Origin: Apostichopus japonicus
Lineage: Eukaryota > Echinodermata > Holothuroidea > Aspidochirotida > Stichopodidae
DNA: 64,000 bases
Assembly (NCBI RefSeq): GCF_037975245.1
Contig: NC_092565.1
Coordinates: 15,343,499-15,407,498 of the forward strand
Reading direction: 5' to 3'
Shown here: positions 13,470 through 25,700 of the stretch, piece by piece
Layout: the number at the start of each line of letters is the position of its first letter
How positions within the stretch are numbered: position 1 is the stretch's first letter
Notes under the pieces: generated by a model
Database searches by the model: none
What the model was told of the DNA's origin: nothing
What the model saw: only the letters and a program-made list of their open reading frames with translations
Translations under genes and position numbers: made by a program

Positions 13470-13670
13470 TTGGCGTTTTTCTTCTACTCCCTCCTTTTTC
13501 TCTCCTTCTTCTTTTTCTTTTCCCTTCCTTCCTCTCCTCCTCCTCTTTTTCCCCTCTTTTTCCTTTCTTCCTCTTTTCCTTTTTTTCTTCCCTTTTTTTC
13601 TCTTCTCTTTTTCTTACCCGGGGGGAGCGCCCCCAACGCCCCCCCCCCTGGATACGCGCCTGGTATGCAA
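13470..13670. repeat. Long pyrimidine tract and MITE end
   Basis: About 140 bases of almost pure C/T (13488-13616) are followed by G and C runs and an end reading CTGGATACGCGCCTG. Open frames here give low-complexity Ser/Phe/Pro or Lys/Glu peptides on opposite strands, typical of a polypyrimidine tract rather than a gene. Confidence 0.75.
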
Positions 13671-13992
13671 CATATGGCGGTATCATATATGTAAGTACAA
13701 ACTTCAGCAAAACAGCGATACTTCCAAGAGTTTCGATGTCATTTCTCTTTCCCTTCCCCTTCCCGTTGTGGCATTAGTTTCATTTCAACCTTAAGGCTCC
13801 TCAAGTGTCTGGAAATACAACTTAAAGATGCAAAGCCACTAGGAATGTCATTTGAAACTTCTACAAATCTTAGCATTTGTGGTCAATACAGACATGACCT
13901 TTCAATTGTTTGTCAAAACGTGTAAGTTGTAATCCATAAGCCCTTGTGGATTTCTCCCACATTTATGGTCGCTTAAGCAGCGTGAAACTAAC

Positions 13993-14079
<87 letters not shown>

Positions 14080-14120
14080 CGACGACGACGACGACGACGA
14101 CGATGGTGATGATGATGAAA
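13993..14120. repeat. (GAT)n/(GAC)n trinucleotide microsatellite
   Basis: About 28 near-perfect ATG/GAT triplets are followed by about 9 GAC triplets and then GAT again. Translated, the tract gives poly-Asp, poly-Met or, on the minus strand, poly-His runs. The poly-His frame at 13902-14327 is an artefact of this repeat. Confidence 0.95.
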
Positions 14121-14233
14121 GAGATCAAAGGGCCCAATAGCATTGTCAATCTGCGTAGGGTAGGTGCATGGTATGACCAAAGTTCTGCCGTATATTTTAC
14201 TTGTTACTTTTGCCAGGATGTGGCAGCCTGTAC

Positions 14234-15308
14234 CAGTGGCGGCGGAACCGGGGGGCTTGGGGGGGGGCTCAGCCCCCCCAATGAAAAAGTTGAGGGGGCA
14301 AATGCATGATAAGCCCCCCCCCCCCAATATTTACCAAGGCTCCGAAACGTGCATCTGCCCATTTTTCAATGCATACTTGTCGATCTGTCCGATGCACACG
14401 TATACTATATAGGTGTAATAATTTTAGTAATTGCTGGGGGACCCTCGGCCCGTCCCCTGGCTATAGACCACATTGTCACCCCAACCGCGTCTTCACGCCC
14501 CGTGAAAAGTGGAAGCAGTGAGTGTGAGTACCAGTAAGCGTAACACAACTTCGTCTTAGGCCAATGACTTGCCTCATTTCAGCCAGTTCTCCAACATCCC
14601 CTTACTTAGTGGCGGAGCGTCCATATATACAGTCAGGGGGCGGATGCCCCCCCCCCCGACAGACTCAAATGGACTGCTGGCGCCCTTTTCAGCTTTTCAA
14701 TATACTTTTTACTTATTCTCTATTATTGACTATTTTATTGCGCTCTCATATACCTATTGACATTTGTCATATTCTGTTGGTGTAATTTTCCGACAAAATG
14801 GCGACGACACCTATTTATTCTCCGTTTATCTGCAAATTAGCAAGGCCCGGAAAGGGTCATTTCCTGCAATCTAGGGAGTATCTTTACTCAAAATTTTTCT
14901 GTACGCTCCGCGCCAACCTGTGGTGGCGCTCCGCTTAGATAGTGTCGAAAGCGCCCCTACAGACCATTCTTACCCCTAGCTCCGCCACTGCCCTTACTAC
15001 ACTCAAAAACGTCTTTGCGAGTACACTACGAGTATAATAGCTACTCTCTTAAAACACCATCGAATATACAAATTACAATGTTTTTACAGACATTTACGTG
15101 CAATCTGAGAAATTGCAGACTTGAGACCCATATTTTAGGGCTAGGTATTCGCAGCATAAAACACTCGGGAAGTGCCGTTTCCGGCCATCTGGGGGTTTGA
15201 AATAACCCAAAATTTTCTTGTACTCTCCGCGCCAATCGATGGTGGCGCTCCGCTTAGATAGTCTCCACACATTAGCCCCCCAATAATATTTCCGTTCCGC
15301 CGCGCCTG
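14234..15308 (-). mobile_element. hAT-like MITE, interrupted by a second MITE
   Basis: The ends are CAGTGGCGGCGGAAC on the left and GTTCCGCCGCGCCTG on the right, inverted repeats matching at 13 of 15 bases. Perfect 8-bp flanks GCCTGTAC lie at 14226-14233 and 15309-15316. The span is 1075 bp, of which 14607-14990 is a later insertion with one 8-bp duplication, leaving about 683 bp of original element. Its right half carries the shared core in reverse orientation (15208-15260). It encodes no transposase and must have been mobilised in trans. Confidence 0.9.
14607..14990 (+). mobile_element. 384-bp hAT-like MITE nested in another
   Basis: The termini are TAGTGGCGGAGC and GCTCCGCCACTG. Perfect target duplications CCCTTACT lie at 14599-14606 and 14991-14998. 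Its length of 384 bp equals that of the copy at 54113-54496, and the two are closely similar throughout, which indicates a family with defined length. It carries a C-run near the left end and the shared core in reverse orientation (14890-14940). No coding capacity. Confidence 0.93.
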
Positions 15309-15326
15309 GCCTGTACTACCCATACT

Positions 15327-15982
15327 CAAGGGCGGCGGAAGCACTTTTAATCTGGGGGGGCACCGACATCAAGGGCACTTTGCAGAAATTCGATTGGACT
15401 GATGCAGCATTATATATTTAGTACCATTTATAACTCTTATTGCATTATCTTATTTGCATATACACATCACTCCATCAACGCCCCCCCCCCTCAAAGAAAA
15501 TATGCATATAGCACTGCAATATCCAATGTGCAAATTGGGAAACAAGGAACAAGTTTTCTTTTGAGCCAAAATGAGGTGAAAACATGCTATATAGTTGCTA
15601 ATGTAGGAATCATCTGAATTAGAGTTTATTTCTATAGATAATATCTTAACAATTTTTTTCCATTCGAAATAACTTTGAGTTTGACCAACAAAAAATTCAT
15701 TAAAAGTCAGGGGCGTAGCCAGGATTTGCAAAGTTGTATGCACGACTATCTGAGCGGAGCGCCACCATCGGTCGGCGCGGAGCGTACAAGAAATTTTTTG
15801 GTTTTACAAACCCCTTAGATGGCCGGAAACGGCCCTTCCCGAGTGTTCATTCTGGTTCCCTGGCCTCTAATTGCTAACTTGAGACACCTCAATTTTTATG
15901 TAGAAAAAGGGCATATTTTTAACCTGAGGAAAAGTGGGGGGCACGTGCCCCCTGTGCCCCCCCCCCGGTTCCGCCGCCCTTG
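15327..15982 (+). mobile_element. hAT-like MITE, CAAGGGCGGCGG family
   Basis: Termini CAAGGGCGGCGGAAGC and, on the other strand, CAAGGGCGGCGGAACC are nearly perfect inverted repeats. Exact 8-bp target duplications CCCATACT lie at 15319-15326 and 15983-15990. Inside, at about 15708, is another left-type terminus (CAGGGGCGTAGCCAGGATT) followed by the shared core (15747-15800), so this copy is itself probably composite. It lies 18 bp from the element ending at 15308. Confidence 0.9.
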
Positions 15983-16761
15983 CCCATACTGATGCAGTGA
16001 TACTGTATGACCTTTAATTTTCAACAAATTTGCGTGAGGATTAAAATATAACAAAGAGGAACGTTTTATGGAGTAATTGAAATCTGTAATTGTAGACATT
16101 ATTTGGGTTGCGTTTTTGAGGTTTGCGTTTCAATTTCTAGTCTTTATGTGATACTTTATATGTTTTGTACTGCATGCGATTTATCGATTATTTTGTGATA
16201 TATTTTGTACGTTAATTGAGAATTTATATATATATTTTTGTGTAGTTGTCACGGATGCAATAGATGTAAAATATCCAGTCGAAGCCTTGATATCTTCTTG
16301 TCTCTGTCTGTACACAAACGGTTACAGGGAGAATATAACCATTATTGGTCATATTCTCCCCCGGCAAATGCAATAATCCGGCGATTGAACCATTTCCCCT
16401 GACTGACAATCGGAGGTGGACTATGTCCACCTCCCCCCCCCCCCCCCCCTGCTCACGCCACAGCTGGTACTTTAGTACAGATCAGTAGTAGCATTGTCAA
16501 TTGTTTTGGTTATCTCGCACCCTGTTTATTGTGTCATCGGTCACATTTCATACAATTGTATCCTCATCCTCTTGGCGTTCCATACCATACTGGCTTACTA
16601 CCAAGGTTCCATGCTCATGTCACATGTGGCATGGAATTTTATCGCGCAACTAGTGTGAGCATGCTTATCTAGCTATTGCAACATCTAGATCAGGTAGACG
16701 TTAGAACGGCAATTCCATTTGCATACATGAGGACATTGTTTGATTCCATTGTTACAGCAAA

Positions 16762-19700
16762 ATGACAAAGGTTTGTATTAGTTATGAATGTGAATAAGAA
16801 GTGCATAGATTATCGGAAGGTTTAGTCCTTCCCGAATTGGTACTCTCCATCGTTATCATCTGATGAGTTTCACTAGACCAAGTCAGACTTCGGAACAACC
16901 AGCCTCATGCACTTAGCAAGGCTAGGCCTATATAGCCTTACAATAGCCTATCCTAAGTCAGGCAAACGTTAGTCCAATGCCCAGTGAATGATTTATCGTT
17001 TAAATTCTGTGTAGCAGTTTGAAAGCTCTTCACTTTGTCTCATATAAAGTACTATAGTTTCTGTGTGCAAAAACTGATATGTATCTTTGCACTTGTAATT
17101 TGTAATAGCAAAATGTCCATATTGCGATGCAATACAATTACTGGTTAAATTGTTCCATGAGGCCAATGCAAAGTTACCCATGACAACAAAGATGCATCAA
17201 TATAATTGGCTTGTTAGGCCTAGTGATGGCTGACAAATAATAACACAAGTAGGCATTTTTTTGCTGAAAAAAAAGGAAGTGACATGATTTCTGGTGGAGT
17301 ATGTTTTCACCTAAGGCAACATTGGCCACGGGTAGGGCATAGGCACAGGATGTGCTCAGTCAAAGGTTGACACTCTGTTTTGGGTACCAAGTGACACTCA
17401 GTCAATGGTACAGAGTTACACTTGGTCACAGATACAGGATGACACTCATTCAAGGTTGATACCCAGTCAAATGTGCAGGATGATACCTATTACAACATAT
17501 CCTCTGTATCCTGTCATTCCAAGGGCTCAATGGGCAAATCTTTTAATATCTCATGGATCGCTTCTTGGCCTTTTGGCTAAGATCATGTGTAGTATCTGTT
17601 CCCTTTCGAGGGGAATGGTGATGCACACCTGACGATGATCACACAGTCACAGTCCCGATGCAAGGGGACTGGGGTTAGAAGTGGATCAGTCGTTCAGTAG
17701 TTTGGTTTTCATGCCCAGGTTCTTTCCTGGGCGACTTTTTCTTAAAAAGTTTCTTTTAATATCTCATAGAACATTCATTCAAAGATATCTCCCACATGGG
17801 GTTAATTTTTCTTAGCTACTTTTGCAACATTACATAAGGTTAATCTGAGATTATATTTCTGCTCCATAAATGGTATTCAGTTGTAGTCTTGACTTATTTC
17901 CAGAATTGTTCTTTCTATTGTGGCTGGGTACATACAGTATTTGGTTCACAACATGAGCTTAAAATCTTGAGAAAGCTTGTCACATTAAAAGTAGAATGAA
18001 GATAAAGATGATCCTCAAGTAGCTTTGCTGGATCAACTCACTTTCATATCAGATGTACTAGTTTACATAAAGGATTCAGGGCTGAATACAATCTGTTGTT
18101 TCAACTAACTGTTGAGACTAATATAAAATTTAAGCCTTTCCTGCAAATTCATAACATTTTACATAAAACCTTAAACTAGTATATTTTTGGGGGGCCCATG
18201 GAATATGTCTTTGAAATGTTAAGACATTTTAATGGAACATTGGAAACAAATGGCAAGTTATCTTCATTTTTCAATGTTTCCTTCAGTCATGGGCTAGCAT
18301 TTGACAAAATCAACTGTAGTTTAACTTCCTCTTGTGAAGTAACTGTTATTCACAGACTACAGTAACACATCTTTTTTTTGTGCTTGATTCTGCAATTGCA
18401 TGGATAGAGATGTTACATTGGAAACACAATCAGATGGGGGAAAATGATTGCAGTGATGAGCAAAGTGTTGAAGGGAACCTTTTGAAACTGCTTGCTTACT
18501 TTTTCTTTGACAGGGCAAGGGTGGAAGATCGTCCAAAGGGGCGAAGGGGAAGATGAGTCGTGTGAAGAAAAGCAACATCAACTCTAACAAAAACAGGAAA
18601 GCAACAAACCCTGTGCAATCTACCAACAAGAAAGATTTACCCATCAAGAAACGCACCAATTCATGGAAAGGTTCAGCAATCGGAAAGTCCAGAGGAAAAG
18701 ATTTTGGTAAAGAGAAGAAAAAAGTATGGCAGAAGAGGTAAACCAGTAGTAACCTGAAGTATTTATGACATTCACTAAGCACATGATGGCCTTAATTGCA
18801 CCTGGTCTAGCATTTATGTTAACAAAGCCTTACATCATCATGAAAATGTTTGATTGATATTCTTTTCATGAGTAACTTCCAATCGATATCATTTATTTAA
18901 TGTTCCTTGTTAAAGCAAGACTGGAAACTTCAACAACTGTAGAAATGACATCAAAGATCTACTACTGCTTGAATAATTTATGTTTGTCTTTCCTTTTTTT
19001 TTTCTTTGAGAGAGGTGGTACTTAGTTTGCTTACAGCATCCATACTGTTTTCTTTCATTATGTAGAAAAAAACTGTAAAAAAAGGATAAATAAAATGTTT
19101 TCACTTTCTTGTAGCTTAGTATGGCATCACACTTGACAAATGGTCACCGAGGGAAATTTCATAGAAACCATGATAATTGTTAAGCAGTGTAAGACTTTCC
19201 CTTTGCTTGTTGTGTATAGTTATCCACCACAATCTTCATACTGTATTAGAGTTACAAATAAAAGAAGTAATTCCTATGACATTGTGTCAAAAGTATTAAA
19301 AATATGTGTGTCTGTGACCTTTTGTGAAGATTAAATGTCCTCAGTACATATTATTTAGTGATATGATTAATGTGAAGTGTCTGATTGCATTTCATTCAAG
19401 TAGATGTCTGTTACTGAGCTGTTGTCATTTTTGCTTTCAGACCAGAAAGCAATAAAATTGAGATGCAGGAGGAGGGAGAAGAAGAGAGTGACGTAGATGA
19501 ACAATATGAAACATTACAGGAAGAAGAAATTGAGTATCTCAAAAAACTATCACAGGGGGAATTCTTGAAGGGTATTGATAAAAAGTAAGTTGTCAAAATA
19601 TTATATGATACATACAAGTTTTTGCTGTGACACCTTTTTCCAAAAATAAAAATTGTTATCTTTGTTGCAGATTCTCTCCATTGTGGAGGAATATTGCACA

Positions 19701-22700
19701 AAAAGTTCAATGTTTAAATTCTTGTATCAAGGCAAGGCCTTCTCACACAATTTTACTACATTTAACCGTTGGTGATTGGTAACTTGTTACACTCACACAC
19801 CCAACAATTCAAATAGTCCCGCTCGGGCACTGCAGTGCGACACATCAATGTGTCCCCTGGGGACTTCCTAAAGGTTGTAGCCACAAACCGGTGCTCACAA
19901 CTTTATTTGCAAGTCCCCACTTATACCTAGGTGAAGAAAGGTAGTGGAGATAAAGTGCCTCGTCCAAGGACACAACATAATGACCTGGCCAGGACTTGAA
20001 CCTGCAGTCCTTAGATTGCTTAGCCATTTGACTACAATGCCCTCCAAAAACATGGGTCATAACTTCCACAGGCAAGCTTTGCCACTTTGCAACTATTATG
20101 TTAATGTGAAAAGAGTTAAGTCTTAATAAAGATAATGATTGTGTCATAAATTAATGTTGTGACACCAGTCAGCAAATGATCCAGCCAAGATTGCTGGAAT
20201 TCCAAAATATGGTGACAAGTTTCAAATATCTTATAATCTAAATGATCTTGGCCCTCTAGCATCCTAGCCTAGAAGTCCAGTAACTATCTTCGGTGTGTTT
20301 TACCTCCTTTTTAAAGTGACCAGCTCAAATCAAAGAAATCCAGGAAGAGCAAGGCTAGAAATCAAGATAATATTCTACTTGACTTTGAGAAACTACCAAG
20401 GATGCTAGAGGAGAAACCAGAGGAAGAAAGAAAACAAATGAAGCAAATGCTTCCTATCAAAGATGCACAGGGGCTGAAGAGACAGTGGCGAGAGGCAGGA
20501 GACCCAGAGAAGGAAGAGGGTGAGGAGCAACCTGCCGAAACGGCTGGCGAGGAGGCAGGAGATGGTAAGCCCGGTTATTTACTCGAGTCTTTAGTAACCT
20601 AGGTAACAAAAGTGTAAGCAGTCAGTGGCTTTTTATGTTGTAAGTGCTGTTGTATTTTGAATAAGTCCATCTGTAAGAGATCTCGCAGGTCTCACCATTT
20701 GTGTTTCAATGTAATCTAGTACAAATTGGGATGAAGAATTAAGTCCCAAGGAAATGTTTATTTAAAGAACTCAATATCTCTCAATATCTAGCTCTGGTTG
20801 TTGAATGTTTGCTTGACAACATTTAAATTCTCTGATAATGATAGGTTGTTCCACAGATTGGTAAATTTATGATTTCAGTGGTAATTTGTAGTTGTTTTCT
20901 CTCTATTGATGACATTTTAATCTGTTGTGATGATCTTGTCTTTGTTGCCTGTGTCTGTTAAGTTTTGCATGATCAATGCTTCAATATGTCGAAACATACT
21001 TCCACAGATACTTCCACAGCTGCGAAAGAAACACAGAAAGCAGCAACGAAAAACCTACCGGAAGTCTCAACTGTTAATTTATTTGCTGCCAGACAGCAGA
21101 AACTGGCTGTGAAGAAACGAGAGATAGCTGCAATCGCCAGCTCTTTAACCGAAGATCCTGAAAAATATGTAAGTGTTCATCTTGGTTGGAGCTATAAGAC
21201 AATGTATAAACTGACTACCCTGTACTCATACAGTGATGTATGTGAGTCTGTAACCTTCATGTACTGATCCCAAATATTCAAATCAAAGAACTGCTGAAGC
21301 ATGCTAACGATGATTGAATGCTATTGGTATCATGTAGCCAAATGTGCATACTACTGGAAGCATGCACTCATGAGCAGTGTGTGCATGACATCAGGATCAT
21401 GCACTCATGTAGAGATGTGTGCATGCCACTGACATGCACTCATGAGCAGTGTGTGCATGACAACAGGTTCATGCACTCATGTAGCAATGTGTGCATGCAG
21501 TTAGAATCATGCACTCATGCAGTGATATGTGCATGCTACTGGAATCATGCACACATGAGCAGTGTGTGCATGACATCAGGATCATGTACTCGTGTAGCAA
21601 TGTGTGCATGTCGTCAGGATCATGCACTCATGAGCAGTGTGTACATGACAACAGGATCATGCACTCATGTAGCAATGTGAACATGCAATTAGAATCATGC
21701 ACTCATGTAGTGATATGTGCATGCTACTGGTTTCATGCACTCATTTAGCAATGTGTGCATGATACTGAAATGATGCACTCATGTAATGATGTGTGCATTC
21801 CATCGGAATGTTGCACTGATGTAGCAATATGTGCATACCACTGTAATCATGCACTCATGTAGTGATGTTTGCATGCCACTGAAATGATGCACACATCTAA
21901 CCATGTGTGCATTCCATCGGAGTGATGCACTCACGCAGCAATCTGTTTATGCAATTGGAATCATTGCACTTATAGAGTCTCAAGCTCTTGGCCACTTGGA
22001 AATTTAGATCTCTATTACTTCTGTGCACTATATGCAGATTGCAATTCAACCATTTTACAGGATTTAATGACTTTGGGTGGAGGATATTACCAAGGGCACT
22101 GACTTAACTCCATCTACTACTTATATTCAAAGAATGATGGAGATTGCATTGGAGGCATGGGAGGGACATTAGATGTGTGTAGTGTTTTACTTTATAACTT
22201 GTCTCATCCAGAGAACTAACATGTATATTAAACAGATTTGCAAATTACTTTATGAAATTACGGATACTATATGATGGCAACAGGTTGGAAACATTTTTTC
22301 TGTTGAATGTATTTCTTATCACACTTTCTCAAAGGTGAAGAAACTGAAGACCCTTCGACTGTTGATTGCTGTGGAGGACCCAGACATTGTGCTGACTGTC
22401 CGTAAGTTAGGAATGGTATCCATGACCGAGGTCTTCAAAGATATTATTCCAAGCTACAGAGTACGAGACTGGGCCCAAGGGGAAGAAACAGTCAAAGTAA
22501 GTCATACAAGGCATTATGTTGCTAGAATAGTATGAACAGCCTTTGCCATCCCATACATGGTTGGAGGATTTGGGGGGGGGGAGGGAGGGGAGAGGAGGAG
22601 GCAAGTAGGCAGGAGTTACAGATTTTACCAGAGTGGTACTAACACCCAGCCTCCTCCCCACTCCTCATTGGCACGACCGGTTGACACAGTTGGTATAAAG

Positions 22701-25700
22701 AAGAAATATAAATGCAGATTGTATCTTGTTACTTCCTGGAGATGCTATGAGGAACATATCTTTGATTGATGACACCTATATTAAAATATTCTTTTTCTCA
22801 CAAATTGTCTGGTTAACTCCGGTGAAGCAATTATTATACAGTCCATTCTATGCAGCCATTATACCTTACTACAGTCGATAATATGCAGTTGCATCTCTAA
22901 ATACGTTGATATAGGTCTCCAGCGATATCCCAGTTTATTTCAGAAAAACATTTTTCCAGATGAAAATGAATAAATTACAGTCTCCTACATCTCCACATTT
23001 AAGCATGGGTTGGGAAACATCAAAGTAAGACATTTTATATAGAGACAGGTTATTTAGCTCAGTTCATAGCTAAATATCAATTATTGCATTTTACTATTGT
23101 TATAGCTGAGCAAAGAGATCAAGGAGAAACGTGAATATGAAGAATCCCTACTAAGCAACTACAAACGATTCCTGGAATTTTTGGAAGAGACCGTGACAGG
23201 TAACACTAACCTTTTTATCCCCTCAACCATTCCATGGTATTCATTCATGTGTACCTGAGATGTACATCATTAATTCGTTAACCATTCCACTCTGTTCAGT
23301 CATATGTTGCCTGAGTAACACTTACATGAATGAATAGTGTGTGGTTCTACATGTATTTTAGCTGTGAGTCTAGCTTGGCTTTAAATTGATCATTTTGAAA
23401 GTAAAAAATCAGACTGGAACAACCTCACCAAATATCAATATAGCTCTAACACTTTAACAAGAGGATGAAAGAATATAGTTTGTGGAAGAAAGTGTCCTTG
23501 TTATTAAATGTATAACAGTGAAATTGATTCACGATTTAATTTGTCTTTATTTAACAGCAAGTCGACCTCCACGCAGATCTCAAAAGCCAAAAAAGCCTAA
23601 GAAGAAAGGAAAAGTGTTTGAGATGTCTCAAAGTGCCAAATCTCATTTGGCGGTGGTCGCCTGTAACTGCTTGTGTGATCTCTTGCTGAATTTGGCCCAT
23701 TTCAACTATAGAGTAAACATTATATCTCTTGTGGTTGAAATGATGTTCTACAGAAAGCAAGCAGTAAGTATATCCACCACTTTCCCATCCTTCCCCCCCC
23801 CCCCCCCCGTATGCAAATTCATTGGTATGTAGGAACTGACTCAATGGAGTTACCCTTCTGGAGTAATATTATTTTGACTTCATGGTCTGGCCATTCACCG
23901 TCACCTCTTATTGCAACACTGGACCTATGCACCTTTAAGATCTACCATAGTAAATCTATTTCATGGAAAATATAGGAACACTCTTAATGTTTTACCACAA
24001 TCATATCAAGTTCATAGATTCCCATCACAGGTCCTTCTTCTTCGGAGTATTTAAAGGAAACAAATTTGTTTTGTTTTACTTCCAAGATCAGTGATGCCAG
24101 TATCAAGTGTATGCAGAGGTTCTTTCGCCAACATAAAGTAGACGATGGGATCCCAGAAGCTGTTTCCTTTATCAGTAAGAAGATCAAAGGAAAACATTTT
24201 AAAGTACCACATAAGGTGAGTCACTATCAATCAAAGGGAGTGATGTGGTTTAAGTACAATATGTCACTGCAAGATATCCATATTGAAACTATTGTCAAAA
24301 ATATTGAAGTCATTTCTGGCGGCTAGGGCCAGGATTGAAAGAGATACCAAACTAGGTATTTAATGAAAGAGTCATAGCCGATACAAAACAGACTGGTTTT
24401 ATTCGTACCTTGTTCTTTATGATGAATCAGGTGATATTTAATGGTCCCCTGTATTTGATTCCAATCCATAGCTGTGATCTCACCAGCCCCTCAAAGATGA
24501 AATCAATAATAAATTTAGAAGAGTAGTATATATTGATGCCATCGTGGTTGTTGTTTTCTAGATTTTGGATACCTTTCTGCACCTTCGGATAAAAGAGACA
24601 AATCTTAGGAAGGATGAGAACCTAGAAGAGGCTCAGAAGAAGAAGCAAGACAGAAAAGACAAGATGAACAAAATGACAAGAACAGAAAGAAGGGTAAATA
24701 ATGCAGCGACTATCTCGGATGTTAATGATTCATGTAGAAAGATGATAAATGAAGAGATGTATTCAGTTATTATATTTGTTGCCATTTGCTTTAATTTATG
24801 TTTCCCCACAGATTTATAATCTACTGTGTATTCATAAGATACTAAATAGTGCATTACAAGGTTATCTCATAAAATATATATATATATATACTTATATTTG
24901 TATACATATATATAAATGTATACATATATATACAGGTATATATATATATATATATGTGTTTGCTTTTGTAGGAGTTAAACTCTTTACATTTTTCAAACTA
25001 TATGGGTAAAATTATGATAGTTGAACCAATCCATTACGACCTTTATTTCGGTCAAATTTGTCTCAATGTTGTGTTTGGACACAATTTGCAATTATAATCA
25101 GTTTGACTTCAGATAAATCATGTTTTTTTGAATTGAAATATTAATGCCTGCCCACATCTAGCTCTGTCATGTATTAGTTTGGATTTATGATTTCTAAAAC
25201 AAGCTTAAAAAAAAAAGCTTCAATTAAATGCAACACAAGGCTTCAAAGCAATAAATAATGGTAGTTCCATGTGTTAGATGTTAGAATGAGAGATTCTTTT
25301 AACACTGATGATTGCAACAATCTTTCAGTAGTTATTAGTTCTGCCACCAAGTCATCCTTTTAGACCTTTTTTTTAAAGTAAATTTGCTTGCATCTTCTCA
25401 TGTACTTATGAAAGTATTTACTCACCTTAACTTTTGTTTCGCATTTAGTACACAAAGCGACAGGAAGCCTTGGAGAGTGAACAACGGGAGGCTATACATG
25501 AGCAAGATGACAACAAAATAATTCAACTTGTAAGTATAGTACAACATTTCAATATTTAAAGGGTGATTCATTCAGTAGCAAAGTTAATCATGGCTCGTTG
25601 ACTGGGGGGTAGATATGAGGCGGTGGGGAGGGGAGGGGGAAGGGGAGATAGTGGTTAGACACCAGGAACTCGAAAAACTATTCTGAACTGTTCGAGAGAT

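Noticed and set aside
13354-13794. 146-codon plus-strand frame, Ser/Phe/Pro-rich
   Set aside because: It is produced by the polypyrimidine tract; the complementary strand gives an equally open Lys/Glu frame.
13902-14327. Minus-strand 141-codon frame with a long poly-His run (and poly-Asp/poly-Met frames opposite)
   Set aside because: It is the translation of the (GAT)n/(GAC)n microsatellite continued into a MITE end. No domain, no splice support.
17557-17751. Functional U2 snRNA gene
   Set aside because: Only the first 45 or so bases match. The Sm site and downstream U2 stem-loops are missing, and the locus is flanked by 16-bp direct repeats, so it is a retroposed chimera.
21318-21748. His/Cys-rich repetitive frames of 85-120 codons
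   Set aside because: They are translations of the 39-bp minisatellite in a NOC3L intron, open in two frames alike.
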